Part shown: one piece after another, positions 16,897-26,383 of the stretch
Position numbering within the stretch: position 1 is the first letter of the stretch
Layout of the letters: each line of letters begins with the position of its first letter
Assembly (NCBI RefSeq): GCF_901411515.1
Contig: NZ_CABDUX010000002.1
Coordinates: 434,001-498,000, forward strand
DNA from: Raoultibacter phocaeensis
GTDB taxonomy: Bacteria; Actinomycetota; Coriobacteriia; Coriobacteriales; Eggerthellaceae
Reading direction: 5' to 3'
DNA: 64,000 nucleotides
Notes under the pieces: generated by a model
The model's database searches: none
What the model saw: only the letters and a program-made list of their open reading frames with translations
Told to the model about the DNA's origin: nothing
Made by a program: the position numbers and the translations under genes

Positions 16897-19800
16897 CTAC
16901 GGCTGTAGAAGTTCGATGAGGTCATCTTCGGTCAGGCTCGCAAGCGATACGCCGGCATCGCCTGCGCCGATCACCCGATCGGCGAGCTCGCTCTTGGCCT
17001 CCTGGAGGTGCAGGATGCGCTCCTCGATCGTGTCTTTGGCGATGACCTTGTATACGCTGACCATGTTCGATTGCCCGATGCGGTGCGCACGGTCGGTCGC
17101 TTGGGCCTGCGCAGCGGCGTTCCACCACGGATCGGCATGAATGACGATCGAGGCTCCCGTGAGGTTGAGGCCCGTCCCGCCTGCTTTGAGCGACATGAGG
17201 AACACCGGCGTATCGTCTTCGTTGAACGCGTTCACGAGTTCGAGGCGCTTTTTCTTCGCAGTCGCGCCGGTAAGGGTGTAATACGGCGCGCCGATGCGGT
17301 CGAGCCGCTCGGCGATGAGCGAGAGAAAGCTGGTGAACTGCGAGAACACGAGCACTTTCTCGTCTGAATCGCACGCTGATTCCACGAGTTCCACCACGGC
17401 ATCGAGTTTTGCCGACGTACCCTCGTAGTTCTCGTACAGCAACCGGGGATCGCAGCAGAGTTGGCGGAGTTTCGTGAGCTCGGCGAGCACCTCGACCCGA
17501 TGTTCTCCCGACCGCTTCTCCTTACGGTTCTTGTGCTGCTCGGTCAGCGTTTCGCGCAACTGCTGCTCGTGGGCGGCGTAGAGGCGGTGCTGCTGTTCGT
17601 CCATCTGCGCGTAGAATACCGATTCCAATTTATCGGGCAGATCGCGCAGCACCTCGGCTTTGAGCCTGCGCATCATGAACGGTCCGACGAGCGCTTTGAG
17701 GCGCGCAGCCGCTTCTTCGCCGCCGCCCATGACGGCGAGCTCGAAACGCTCGCGAAAGCGCATGGAGGAACCGAGCAAGCCGGGCATCAAGAAGTCGAAA
17801 ATGCTCCAAAGTTCGCTCAGGCGGTTTTCCATGGGGGTCCCCGTCAGCGCAAGGCGGTGGCGGGCGCGTATACGTTTCACGCTTCTCGTCGTGAGCGTGG
17901 CGTGGTTTTTGATGTATTGCGCCTCGTCGAGTACGCAGCAGTGGAAGTCCTTGTTGCTGTACTCGTCCGAATCGATGCGGACGAGGTCGTAAGAGGTTAC
18001 GAACACGTCGATGCCGCGCTCGGCGCGGATGCGCGCGCGTTCGCGCTTCGTGCCCGCGATCGGTTTTACCTGAAGCTCGGGTGCGAACCGCTCAAACTCC
18101 GCGATCCAGTTGTACACGAGTGAAGCGGGGCATACGATAAGGCTCGGGCCAACGGCGCTCGCTTCGTCTTTATTCGCAAGCAAAAGCGCAATGAGCTGAG
18201 CCGATTTCCCCAACCCCATCTCGTCGGCTAGAATGCCGCCGAATCCGCATTCGAGAAGCATGGCGAGCCACTGAAATCCCCCGACCTGATACGCACGCAA
18301 GACGCCTTCAAGGGAGGGCGGAATGCGACGGCGCGATGTGTCGGGAGCTTTGAAGCGCTCGACGTAGCGGGTGAACGTCTCGTCCCTGCGAGCGTCTTCG
18401 AGCTCTTCGTCAAGGTAGAACGCACGAAACGAGGGCAGCTCGACGGTGCCTTGGCCGAGCTGCTTCGCCGTGATTCCCAGATCCGCCGCGATGCGGTCGA
18501 GTTCGGCTACGTTGCTCTGCGCCAGATCGATGAAGGCTCCGCTGCGCAGGCGGTGGTATCTCTTGCGCTTTTTGTAGCTGGCGAGCAGCGCCGCTATTTC
18601 GGAGGCCGGAAGATCGTCGGAAGAGACCGTGAGGTTGATGAGATTGCCGGCAAGCGAGAGCCCGAAGGACACGCGGGGTTTACGGTCGGTGATGAGTCGG
18701 TCGAACGCCTGCGTGGTGAACACCTCGCCGATCTCTTTGAATTCCAGAAGGCCACCGAATACCAGGTTCGCCACATCTTCGTCGTTTTCGAGGGGTATAC
18801 GTTGATCGGGGTAGCGGAAATACCGGTTGACGAGGTGCGTTGCCAGGGCCTCCACGCGCTCGTCGCGCAAGGGGCCGGGCGTTTGTTCGTCCGCTTCGAC
18901 CTCGTCGATGAGGTTGTAGCGTCGCTCGCCGTACAGGGCGAACACTTCGCAGGAAACACCCTGTTTGTCTTTATCGAAGTAGAATGCGAGGTGGCAGGGA
19001 ACGGGGCGGTACGCGTCGATTTCTCGCGGGGCCTGCACGCGCAGCGCTCCCTCGATCTTCGGTAGCACCGTAGCGCAGAAAAGGGGCATGTCGGCGCATG
19101 CGATAAACAGCCGATCGTCGTCGCTGTCATACACGGTCCGAAGAAAGTCGGCGCAGGAGGAACAAGCGGGCGAGCAGCGGTAGAACGCATCGCCGAGCCA
19201 TACGTACATACGCTCGCCGCTCGCTGCGAACGGAATTGGATCGGCGCGAACGAGGGAATAGCCTGCGTCCCCTACTTTATTCAGCTTGATCTCGATGGGG
19301 GGATCCTCGTGCTCGACGTGGGCGCGCGTGTTCGCACGCACCCCGTAATCGGTTCCCTCGACGAGAAACGTCGTTCCGTCGAGCGCATCGATAAGCTCGA
19401 TGAGCTCTGCTTCGGATAAATCGAGGTCACGGCCTGTATCGTCGCGGCCGCGGTAGCGCCACAGTGCTGAGCCGTTCGCGTAATCGCGCACCGAGACGGC
19501 CTTGTCGATGAACCGCGCAACCGCCTGCCCGCGTTCGGTGAACAAGGCAGGCGTATGGGTGAATGCGAGTTTCTTGCCGTAGGAGTAATGCTCGGCTTTG
19601 CGCATGCGGCTTGCGAATTCCGAGATGCTTTTGACAACATAGGAACCGTGGGGTCCCGCAACCTTGAAGTGCGCGGTCCAGCTGCCGTATCCGTACCCGA
19701 TGATGGTTTCGAGCTCGATGGATCCGAGCTCTTCGGAAGTTTCGGCCTGCCTGCTGCGCTCCATGAACGCGGCGATGCTCGCCGATGTGGCAACCTTCGC

Positions 19801-20133
19801 GCGGCGCTCCTGAAATCCCATAAAACTTTGGGGTGCATCGTTGTAGGTGAGCACGAGGGCGGCGCAGTGCTTGCACATCCCGTCGAACGATTCGATGGCG
19901 GGGCAGGTGCATGAATAGTCGAGGATGGCGTCGTCTTCCTCGTCGAACACAACGAGGGTGCGGTAGCGTTCGTTCCAGCCTTTGCTGCTTACGAAAAAGG
20001 CGCTCACGGTGGTTTCTACGCCGTCGTGGCGGCACTGTTTCGTGAGGATGCTCCGGTTCGAGGCCGCAAGGTGCCGTGCGCGCTCCAATGTGCGTGCGAG
20101 GCAATGCTGGCTTATTTCATCCTCGGATATCAT
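16897..20133 (-). CDS. SNF2-family helicase with SWIM zinc finger
   Basis: A 1078-residue DNA-dependent ATPase. It opens with a SWIM zinc finger (YSCTCP...MCKHC near residues 54-75), continues through the bacterial SNF2-associated region, and has a complete SWI2/SNF2 motor: motif I DEMGLGKSAQ, DEAQ box in VLDEAQYIKN, LTGTPMENRLSELW, and a C-terminal helicase domain with VFSQFTSFL and DRAHRIGQ. The ATG at 20133 has AAGG five bases upstream; a GTG two codons earlier lacks spacing. It would remodel protein-DNA complexes or assist transcription or repair; the specific role in bacteria is unknown. It follows the aminotransferase on the same strand, after a hairpin. Confidence 0.93.
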   Translation of the reverse strand: MISEDEISQHCLARTLERARHLAASNRSILTKQCRHDGVETTVSAFFVSSKGWNERYRTLVVFDEEDDAILDYSCTCPAIESFDGMCKHCAALVLTYNDAPQSFMGFQERRAKVATSASIAAFMERSRQAETSEELGSIELETIIGYGYGSWTAHFKVAGPHGSYVVKSISEFASRMRKAEHYSYGKKLAFTHTPALFTERGQAVARFIDKAVSVRDYANGSALWRYRGRDDTGRDLDLSEAELIELIDALDGTTFLVEGTDYGVRANTRAHVEHEDPPIEIKLNKVGDAGYSLVRADPIPFAASGERMYVWLGDAFYRCSPACSSCADFLRTVYDSDDDRLFIACADMPLFCATVLPKIEGALRVQAPREIDAYRPVPCHLAFYFDKDKQGVSCEVFALYGERRYNLIDEVEADEQTPGPLRDERVEALATHLVNRYFRYPDQRIPLENDEDVANLVFGGLLEFKEIGEVFTTQAFDRLITDRKPRVSFGLSLAGNLINLTVSSDDLPASEIAALLASYKKRKRYHRLRSGAFIDLAQSNVAELDRIAADLGITAKQLGQGTVELPSFRAFYLDEELEDARRDETFTRYVERFKAPDTSRRRIPPSLEGVLRAYQVGGFQWLAMLLECGFGGILADEMGLGKSAQLIALLLANKDEASAVGPSLIVCPASLVYNWIAEFERFAPELQVKPIAGTKRERARIRAERGIDVFVTSYDLVRIDSDEYSNKDFHCCVLDEAQYIKNHATLTTRSVKRIRARHRLALTGTPMENRLSELWSIFDFLMPGLLGSSMRFRERFELAVMGGGEEAAARLKALVGPFMMRRLKAEVLRDLPDKLESVFYAQMDEQQHRLYAAHEQQLRETLTEQHKNRKEKRSGEHRVEVLAELTKLRQLCCDPRLLYENYEGTSAKLDAVVELVESACDSDEKVLVFSQFTSFLSLIAERLDRIGAPYYTLTGATAKKKRLELVNAFNEDDTPVFLMSLKAGGTGLNLTGASIVIHADPWWNAAAQAQATDRAHRIGQSNMVSVYKVIAKDTIEERILHLQEAKSELADRVIGAGDAGVSLASLTEDDLIELLQP

Positions 20134-20148
20134 GGGCACCTTAAAGTG

Positions 20149-20172
20149 CTGCCCGCAGCATTCTGCGGGCAG
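20149..20172 (-). terminator. Hairpin between the aminotransferase and the SNF2 helicase
   Basis: CTGCCCGCAG and its perfect complement are separated by 4 nt, with only a short CACTTT tail on the minus strand. This is probably a terminator or attenuator for the aminotransferase transcript. Confidence 0.6.
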
Positions 20173-20210
20173 TTCGGTCGAACGGGTTTTGCTGCGCTGC
20201 TCTCGTCACG

Positions 20211-21503
20211 TTATCGGGCTTCGAGCAGCTGTTCCACTGCCGCGAGCTTCACGCAGCACACGAATACGTCCATCGCCTCTTCGAGCTCCTCGAGCGGCGG
20301 CAGGGTGGGGGCGATGCGGATGTTGCTGTCGGCCGGATCGTTTTTGTACGGGTAGGTGGCGCCTGCGCCCGTCATCACGACGCCCGCCTCTTTTGCAAGT
20401 CCGACGATGCGCTTCGCGGTTCCTTCGGGAGCATCGAACGAGATGAAGTAACCGCCGCGCGGATTGCTCCACGCACCGCATCCGGTGCCTTCGAGCCCTG
20501 CACCGAGTTTCTCGCACACGAGCTCGAACTTCGGGCGCACGATGGCGGCGTGTTTGGCCATGTGCGCGGCAAGGTCGTCTTCGTCCTGGAAGAACCGCAC
20601 GTGACGCAGCTGGTTGAGCTTGTCGTAACCGATGGTCTGCACGCCCATGCGTTTTTTGATCTCGGCGATGTTCTCGGGGCTGGCTGCCATGGCCGAAATG
20701 CCCGCACCGGGAAACGTCACCTTAGAGGTCGAAGCGAATTTGAAATAGCGGTCGGGGTTGCCCGCCTCGATGCACGCGTCGCCGATGTCTTTGAGGTGGT
20801 CCTGTTCGGATGCGTCGTCGTAAAGGTGGTGTACGCAGTAGGCGTTGTCCCAGAAGATGCGGAAGTCCTCTGCCGCGCACTCCATGTTCGCCAGACGCTC
20901 TACGACTTCGTCGGAGTAGGTAACGCCGCCGGGGTTAGAGTACTTCGGAACGCACCAGATGCCCTTGATCGATTCGTCTTCGGCGACGAGGCGCTCGACT
21001 TCGTCCATATCGGGACCGTCGGCGAGCATGGGTACGGTGATCATCTCGATGCCGAACGCTTCGGTGACGCCGAAATGGCGGTCGTAGCCTGGGGTGGGGC
21101 AGAGCCACTTCACCGTGTCGAGCGTACACCACGGTTTCGATCCGAGTGTGCCGAACGTCCAGCAGCGTGCAACCGTGTCGTACATGATGCTCAGGCTCGC
21201 GTTGCCGAATACGATGACGTTGTCGGCTTCGTCGTCGAGCATGGAAGCCATGAGCGCCTTCGCTTCGGGCAGACCGTCGAGAACGCCGTAGTTGCGGCAA
21301 TCGGTGCCGTCTTCGCTTCGGTAATCGGCATCGGAGGCAAGGATGTCGAGCATCGGCATGCTCAGATCGAGCTGTGCGGCGGCGGGCTTTCCGCGGGCCA
21401 TGTTGAGCTTGAGTTCCTTGGCCTTGTAGCCTGCGTACTCCTCTTCAAGCTGCGCATGCAGCGTTTCCAATTCGGCTGCCGATAGGTCCGCATAGGTTGA
21501 CAT
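20211..21503 (-). CDS. Aspartate aminotransferase, actinobacterial (PF12897) type
   Basis: A 430-residue PLP-dependent fold type I aminotransferase. The N-terminal LNMARGKPAAAQLDLS is characteristic of the PF12897 subgroup, whose characterised member is the aspartate aminotransferase of Corynebacterium. The PLP lysine lies in FASTSKVTFPGAG, and FWDNAYCVHHLY contains the cofactor-contacting Asp and Tyr. The start is ATG 21503, preceded by AAAGGAATCACG; the longer upstream reading lacks a site. It would interconvert aspartate and oxaloacetate with glutamate/2-oxoglutarate in the cytoplasm. The substrate assignment follows the subgroup and is not proven. Confidence 0.87.
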   Translation of the reverse strand: MSTYADLSAAELETLHAQLEEEYAGYKAKELKLNMARGKPAAAQLDLSMPMLDILASDADYRSEDGTDCRNYGVLDGLPEAKALMASMLDDEADNVIVFGNASLSIMYDTVARCWTFGTLGSKPWCTLDTVKWLCPTPGYDRHFGVTEAFGIEMITVPMLADGPDMDEVERLVAEDESIKGIWCVPKYSNPGGVTYSDEVVERLANMECAAEDFRIFWDNAYCVHHLYDDASEQDHLKDIGDACIEAGNPDRYFKFASTSKVTFPGAGISAMAASPENIAEIKKRMGVQTIGYDKLNQLRHVRFFQDEDDLAAHMAKHAAIVRPKFELVCEKLGAGLEGTGCGAWSNPRGGYFISFDAPEGTAKRIVGLAKEAGVVMTGAGATYPYKNDPADSNIRIAPTLPPLEELEEAMDVFVCCVKLAAVEQLLEAR

Positions 21504-21616
21504 CGTGATTCCTTTCACCGTCTCGCCCGATAGAAGCAACAAAATGAGGTGGGATACTCCACTGAGTTAAAGTATAATCCCACCGTATTGTTCATTATAG
21601 GGGAAGAAGCGATTAC

Positions 21617-23179
21617 ATGGTTTCCAATGATTTTTGGGTATTGTTCGCCATGCTCATCTACTTTATCGTCGTGGTCATCATCGGCTTCGTGTACGCGAAG
21701 CGCTCGAATGCCTCGTCGGAGAATTACTTTCTCGGTGGGCGCAGCCTCGGCCCGTGGCTTACGGCGCTTTCGGCCGAAGCATCGGATATGTCGGGGTGGC
21801 TGCTCATGGGCTTGCCCGGCGTGGCGTACTTCACGGGCGCGTCCGACGCCATGTGGACGGCGATCGGCCTAGCCATCGGCACGTATCTGAACTGGAAGAT
21901 CGTTGCGCGGCGTTTACGCAAGTACTCCGAGGTGGCCAACAACTCCATCACTCTGCCGGATTTCTTCTCGAACCGCTTTCATGATAAGAAGAACATCCTG
22001 ATGACAATCGCTGCGATTATCATCCTGTTGTTCTTCTGCATCTATGTGGGCAGTTGCTTCGTCACGTGCGGCAAGCTGTTCTCGACGCTGTTCGGGCTCG
22101 ATTACGCCACCATGATGGTCCTAGGCGCGCTCATCGTGTTCCTCTACACGTTCGTAGGCGGCTACCTTTCGGTGTGCACGACCGACCTCGTCCAGGGCAT
22201 GCTCATGGTGTGCGCGCTCGTGGTGGTATTCATCGGCAGCGTCGCCTCCGCTGGCGGCGTGGATAACACGGTGGCGTTTCTCCAGGATATCCCCGGTTTC
22301 TTGAGTGCCACGCATATGGCATCGCCCGTGCTTGACGAGGCGGGCAAGCAGGTTGTTGAAAACGGCATGCCCCTGTTCGGCGTCCCGAACGAGTACGGCC
22401 TCGTGACGATCATCTCGGGACTCGTGTGGGGTCTCGGCTACTTCGGCATGCCCCAGGTGCTCGTGCGTTTCATGAGCGTGCGGCATTCCGACGAGATCAA
22501 GAAATCCCGTATCATCGCCACGGTCTGGGTTGTTGTGTCGCTTACCGCCGCCGTGCTCATCGGCCTCATCGGGCGTGCAGTCATCCCCGACGCATTCCTT
22601 ACGCAGTCGGCTGCCGAGAACGTGTTCATCGTGCTTTCCGAGATGCTTCTGCCCGCGTTCTTCTGCGGACTTGTCGTGTCGGGCATCTTCGCTGCATCGA
22701 TGAGCTCGTCATCGTCGTATCTGCTCATCTCGGGTTCGGCTGTGGCCACCAACATTTTCAAGGGCCTCATCAAGAAGGATGCGACCGACCGCCAGGTCAT
22801 GATCGTCGCGCGCCTGACGCTCGTGGTCGTGCTTCTGTTCGGCATCGCGATAGCACTCGACGAGAACTCGTCGATCTTCGCGGTGGTATCGTATGCGTGG
22901 GCCGGCTTCGGTGCCTCGTTCGGTCCGCTCATGCTCACGAGCCTGTACTGGAGGCGGACGAATCTGCCCGGAGCCGTTGCGGGTATGGTCGTCGGTGCCG
23001 GCACCGTGCTTATCTGGAACGCGTTCATAAAGCCGCTTGGGGGATGGTTCGGCATCTACGAGCTGTTCCCGGCGTTCGTGCTGGGTTTGCTCGCGATCGT
23101 GGTGGTATCGCTTGCAACCAAGGAGCCTTCGAAAGAAGTCACCGACGAGTTCGACACCTACCTCGAAGCCGACGTGTAG
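21617..23179 (+). CDS. putP: Sodium/proline symporter
   Basis: A 520-residue sodium:solute symporter with about 13 TM helices. PutP-specific signatures are present: SENYFLGGRSLGPWLTALSA and EASDMSGWLLMGLPG at the N-terminal Na+/substrate site, and GYFGMPQVLVRFMS in the middle. A GGGGAAGAA site lies eight bases before the ATG. It stands alone and faces away from the aminotransferase, with about 110 bp between their starts. It would import proline using the Na+ gradient. Close SSS relatives take up other solutes, but the motif match to PutP is good. Confidence 0.9.
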   Translation: MVSNDFWVLFAMLIYFIVVVIIGFVYAKRSNASSENYFLGGRSLGPWLTALSAEASDMSGWLLMGLPGVAYFTGASDAMWTAIGLAIGTYLNWKIVARRLRKYSEVANNSITLPDFFSNRFHDKKNILMTIAAIIILLFFCIYVGSCFVTCGKLFSTLFGLDYATMMVLGALIVFLYTFVGGYLSVCTTDLVQGMLMVCALVVVFIGSVASAGGVDNTVAFLQDIPGFLSATHMASPVLDEAGKQVVENGMPLFGVPNEYGLVTIISGLVWGLGYFGMPQVLVRFMSVRHSDEIKKSRIIATVWVVVSLTAAVLIGLIGRAVIPDAFLTQSAAENVFIVLSEMLLPAFFCGLVVSGIFAASMSSSSSYLLISGSAVATNIFKGLIKKDATDRQVMIVARLTLVVVLLFGIAIALDENSSIFAVVSYAWAGFGASFGPLMLTSLYWRRTNLPGAVAGMVVGAGTVLIWNAFIKPLGGWFGIYELFPAFVLGLLAIVVVSLATKEPSKEVTDEFDTYLEADV

Positions 23180-23212
23180 GCGTATCGGCAGAAGAACTTC
23201 GCTTACCGTTGA

Positions 23213-23248
23213 AAACGGTCCGCTACGGCAATGCGTGGCGGGCCGTTT
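23213..23248 (+). terminator. Hairpin terminator after putP
   Basis: AAACGGTCCGC pairs with GCGGGCCGTTT (11 bp, one G-T) across a 14-nt loop, followed by the T-rich TCGTCTGTTCTG. Confidence 0.6.
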
Positions 23249-23365
23249 CGTCTGTTCTGCCGACGTGGCAGCACTCGATGGGCGGACTGTGTCGGATGCC
23301 GCTTCGCTATGCGAGCGCTTCTTTATTGGCGGTCTGTTTCGCGGAAGCATTGTCGGTAAGGCGTT

Positions 23366-23413
23366 TCTGCGCGAAAACGGCCTTTGGGTGGTTGTGAAGG
23401 CCAGCTTTGCGAC
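23366..23413 (-). repeat. Dispersed intergenic repeat, copy 1
   Basis: Read on the minus strand it starts GTCGCAAAGC and, 19 nt later, has AAGGCCGTTTTCG. The copy at 63203-63251 has both blocks at exactly the same spacing. Confidence 0.55.
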
Positions 23414-23527
23414 ATACGGAAGCGCATCACGGTCTTTTTTCGGCTTGGAAGTTTGCTTTAGCAACCTGTGATCAGGGAGTATCCAAAAACTTTTCGCGCT
23501 CTGGGCCCCCGATTGTCTTTCCGTGCA

Positions 23528-23576
23528 TCGCAAAGCGACGATTCGCCGCCTACCGAAGGGCAATTATCGACAAAAC
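23528..23576 (+). repeat. Dispersed intergenic repeat, copy 2
   Basis: Begins TCGCAAAGCGACGATTCGCC (19 of 20 identical to 63203-63222), has CGAAGG at the same offset and ends CAAAAC, aligning without gaps over 49 nt with the copy at 63203-63251. Confidence 0.6.
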
Positions 23577-23771
23577 CTTGCGAGGTACTTAAGGGGTCCT
23601 CCGTTACGAAGGTGTTTTACGGGGTGATCGCTTGGAAAGGCAGTCGCTCGATAGCCGATCGGGAATGGATGCAAAGCGGTCGGGCGGAAGCGTAATCGAT
23701 GGGCAGGAGATCGCAAATTAGCTGGGCAGAACAGGTGATTCACGAGTGATCACGGGCTGATCTCCGATGTA

Positions 23772-23801
23772 TTGACCAAATCGGTCAATATCCGCTATAC
23801 T
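23772..23801 (+). promoter_or_regulatory. Promoter of the tetR-ABC operon
   Basis: TTGACC, an 18-nt spacer and TATACT. The -35 lies inside the first operator palindrome, so repressor binding would block polymerase. Confidence 0.75.
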
Positions 23802-23825
23802 CACCGTATTGACCGATTCGGTCAA
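23772..23825. promoter_or_regulatory. Two TetR-type operator palindromes
   Basis: TTGACCAAATCGGTCAA (23772-23788) and TTGACCGATTCGGTCAA (23809-23825) share the dyad TTGACC-N5-GGTCAA. Their centres are 37 bp apart and flank the predicted promoter. They are the obvious sites for the TetR protein encoded 64 bp downstream. Confidence 0.82.
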
Positions 23826-23888
23826 CAAAAGGGCGCGCAGGCAAGCTCGAAAAAGCGTGCGTCCTACGGTTCGAAAGGCGGGCATCAT

Positions 23889-24506
23889 ATGAACGAGCGG
23901 TTTTTCGCGCTGCCGGAAGCTAAGCGCAACGCGATCGTCAACGCGGGATTCCGCGTCTTTGCGAGGTACGGGTACAAAAAGGCGTCAACCGACGAGATCG
24001 CGCGCGAAGCGGGTATCTCGAAGGCGCTCTTGTTCCACTATTTCGGCAGTAAGCGCGAGTACTATCTCTACCTGTACAACTACGCGATCGAGTTTCTCGT
24101 CAAGGCGCTCAAAAGCATGACCGACCGCACCGAAACCGATTTCTTCAAGATATGCTTCAACGCTCAGATGGCGAAGATGAAGCTTTTGGCCGAGCATCCC
24201 GATGCCATGCAGTTTGCCCTGTACGCCTACCTCGAGGGTGACGAAGAGGTCAAGGGCGAGGCTGATGCGAGTTTTGGCATCGCCCTCGAAGCGAGCGCTC
24301 AAACGCTTATCACGCGCTCGAATGCCGCCATGTTCAAGGAGGGCGTGCAGGTTGAGAAGGTGCTCGACATCGTGCTGTGGATGTCGGAAGGCTACATGCT
24401 CAGCCGCACGCCGGAACAGCTCGCCGATCTTGAGGCGGTAAACGACGAGTTTCTCGACTACTTGGAGCTTTTGAAACGGCACTTCTACCGAGAGGAGTAC
24501 CTATGA
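23889..24506 (+). CDS. TetR-family transcriptional repressor
   Basis: A 205-residue regulator with the N-terminal TetR helix-turn-helix (AIVNAGFRVFARYGYKKAST, then IAREAGISKALLFHYFGSKR) and a helical ligand-binding C-terminal domain of unknown specificity. The start ATG 23889 follows GAAAGGCGG; upstream in-frame codons overlap the operators and are unlikely to be translated. Two 17-bp palindromes lie over its promoter, so it should repress itself and the ABC exporter genes that follow by 4-bp overlaps. The ligand is probably a substrate of that exporter. Confidence 0.93.
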   Translation: MNERFFALPEAKRNAIVNAGFRVFARYGYKKASTDEIAREAGISKALLFHYFGSKREYYLYLYNYAIEFLVKALKSMTDRTETDFFKICFNAQMAKMKLLAEHPDAMQFALYAYLEGDEEVKGEADASFGIALEASAQTLITRSNAAMFKEGVQVEKVLDIVLWMSEGYMLSRTPEQLADLEAVNDEFLDYLELLKRHFYREEYL

Positions 24507-25552
24507 GCGAAAAAGCAGTGCAGGGCAGCGCCGGGGGAGCCGAGTTTCGCGGCGCGGCGGGAAAACCGGTTATCGAGACGATCGGCTTGACGAAGCGCTA
24601 CGGCAAGGCGCGCGGGATCGAGCGGGTCGACCTCGCGGTTTTTGGCGGAGACATCTTCGGATTCATCGGACCGAACGGGGCGGGGAAGAGCACGCTTATC
24701 CGTACGCTGCTCGGTTTGATCAAGAAGACTTCGGGCGAAGCGCGGGTGCTCGGCCGGGAATGCGGCCCTTCGCGAAAAGACATTCTTTCACGGGTGGGAT
24801 ACATGCCTTCGGAGGCGCAGTTCTACCACGGCATGAAGGTAGCCGATGTGATCGCGTATTCCGCCCGGTTGCGACGCAAGGATTGCACGGCGGAAGCAGC
24901 GCGCCTTTGCGAGCGGCTCGGGCTCGATCCGAAACGCAAGGTGGAGGATCTCTCACTCGGCAACCGCAAGAAGGTGAGCATCGTGTGCGCGTTGCAGCAT
25001 GCCCCTGAGCTCTACGTCCTCGACGAACCCACGAGTGGTCTCGATCCGCTTGTGCAGAAGGAGTTCTTCGCGCTCTTGCTCGAACGCCATGCGGCAGGTG
25101 CGACCATCATGCTTTCTTCCCACGTTCTTTCGGAGGTGCAGCGCTACTGCGAGCATGCAGCTATCATCCGCGAAGGCCGCATCATTGCGTCGGGGTCGGT
25201 CGAAGCGCTTTCGGCTTCCACGGCCAGGCGGGTGCGCATCCGCGGTTTCTCAGGCGGGCAGCCTTCGCTCATCGGCGTGCGAAACATCGATCAACAAGAT
25301 GGCGATCTGGGCTTTCTCTACCAGGGCGACGTACACGAGCTTGTCACATGGCTTGCAGGCGCTCACTTCGACGACGTGATGATCGAAGAGCCCGACATCG
25401 AAGAGGTGTTCATGCATTACTACGAGGACGACGCTGCCGCTCGGGTGCTGTCCGGGAATGTGGCGGATGCGGACGGATTCGGCAGGGGGGATATCGGGAC
25501 TGAGACGGCTGTGCATTCGTCCGGTGCCTCGATAGGCGGTGATCGACGATGA
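24503..25552 (+). CDS. ABC transporter ATP-binding protein (exporter, ABC-2 type partner)
   Basis: A 349-residue ATPase with Walker A GPNGAGKST, signature LSLGNRKKVSIV, Walker B LYVLDEPTSGLDP and the H-loop SSHVLSE, plus a C-terminal extension ending in a low-complexity acidic stretch. The start overlaps the tetR stop (ATGA), and its stop overlaps the permease start in the same way, so the three genes are translationally coupled. With the next gene it forms an efflux pump under TetR control; a drug or antimicrobial peptide is the likely cargo. Confidence 0.92.
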   Translation: MSEKAVQGSAGGAEFRGAAGKPVIETIGLTKRYGKARGIERVDLAVFGGDIFGFIGPNGAGKSTLIRTLLGLIKKTSGEARVLGRECGPSRKDILSRVGYMPSEAQFYHGMKVADVIAYSARLRRKDCTAEAARLCERLGLDPKRKVEDLSLGNRKKVSIVCALQHAPELYVLDEPTSGLDPLVQKEFFALLLERHAAGATIMLSSHVLSEVQRYCEHAAIIREGRIIASGSVEALSASTARRVRIRGFSGGQPSLIGVRNIDQQDGDLGFLYQGDVHELVTWLAGAHFDDVMIEEPDIEEVFMHYYEDDAAARVLSGNVADADGFGRGDIGTETAVHSSGASIGGDRR

Positions 25553-26337
25553 CGGTGTTCGCACACGAAATGCGGCAGAATGCGAAGATGCTTGCGATAT
25601 GGTCGGTGGTCCTCGGTGGGCTCATCGCCGTATGTCTGGCGATGTTTCCCGAGATGGAAGCGCAATCGGCCGACATAAGCGAGCTGTTTGCGAGCATGGG
25701 CGTGCTCACCGAGGCGTTCGGCATGGACCGTCTGAGCATGGCTGATCCCATGGGCTACTTCGGCATTCAGGCGGGAAGCGTGCTCGGAATCGGCGGCGCG
25801 TTCTTCGCAGCGTATCTCGGTATCAGGATGCTTTCCAAGGAAGAAACCGAGCACACGGCAGAATTCTTGCTCACTCACCCGGTGAGCCGCGTTTCCGTCG
25901 CCCTGCAGAAACTTGCGGCGGTCGTTGCGTGCATCGCCGTTCTCAACCTCGTATGCGCCGCGTGCTCGACCGCAACGTACGCGGCGATTGGCGTCGATCT
26001 CGAGTGGGACGGCTTCTGGGCGTTCACGGCAGCGCAGCTTGTCCTCCAGCTTGAAATCGCGTTCGTCTGCTTTGCGGCGTCGGCGTTTCTCGGACGCGGC
26101 AGCGTTGGCGCGGGTCTCGGCCTCGCGGCGCTTCTGTACTTCTTGAACATCGTGGGCAATCTGAGCGATAAAGTCGAATGGGTCCGCTACATCACGCCGT
26201 TTGCGTACGCAGATGCCTCGAACATCATCCCCGGCGCCTCGCTCGATACAGGGCTTGTGGGCCTCGGTGCGCTCTACGGTATCGTGGCGCTTGCAATCGC
26301 ATGTGCGGCGTACGCGCGTAAAGACATTGCCGTATAG
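25549..26337 (+). CDS. ABC-2 type transporter permease
   Basis: A 262-residue membrane protein with six predicted helices (first near residues 17-35, last near 235-255) and the ABC-2 permease segment EETEHTAEFLLTHPVSR, where the coupling helix contacts the ATPase. It overlaps the ATPase gene by 4 bp and completes the TetR-controlled exporter. The substrate is unknown. Confidence 0.9.
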   Translation: MTVFAHEMRQNAKMLAIWSVVLGGLIAVCLAMFPEMEAQSADISELFASMGVLTEAFGMDRLSMADPMGYFGIQAGSVLGIGGAFFAAYLGIRMLSKEETEHTAEFLLTHPVSRVSVALQKLAAVVACIAVLNLVCAACSTATYAAIGVDLEWDGFWAFTAAQLVLQLEIAFVCFAASAFLGRGSVGAGLGLAALLYFLNIVGNLSDKVEWVRYITPFAYADASNIIPGASLDTGLVGLGALYGIVALAIACAAYARKDIAV

Positions 26338-26383
26338 CAACGGCGGGTGCCGCGCATCGACAGTCATAGAAAGCAGGTACGGT

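Larger units (their letters stand above)
23180..23770. other. Gene-poor spacer with hairpin terminator and copies of a dispersed repeat
   Basis: No credible gene lies here; the open frames are short and lack ribosome sites. It starts with a terminator-like hairpin for putP and contains two copies of a degenerate repeat also found at 63.0-63.3 kb, one in each orientation (complement 23366-23413 and 23528-23576). The remainder shows no clear feature. Confidence 0.6.
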
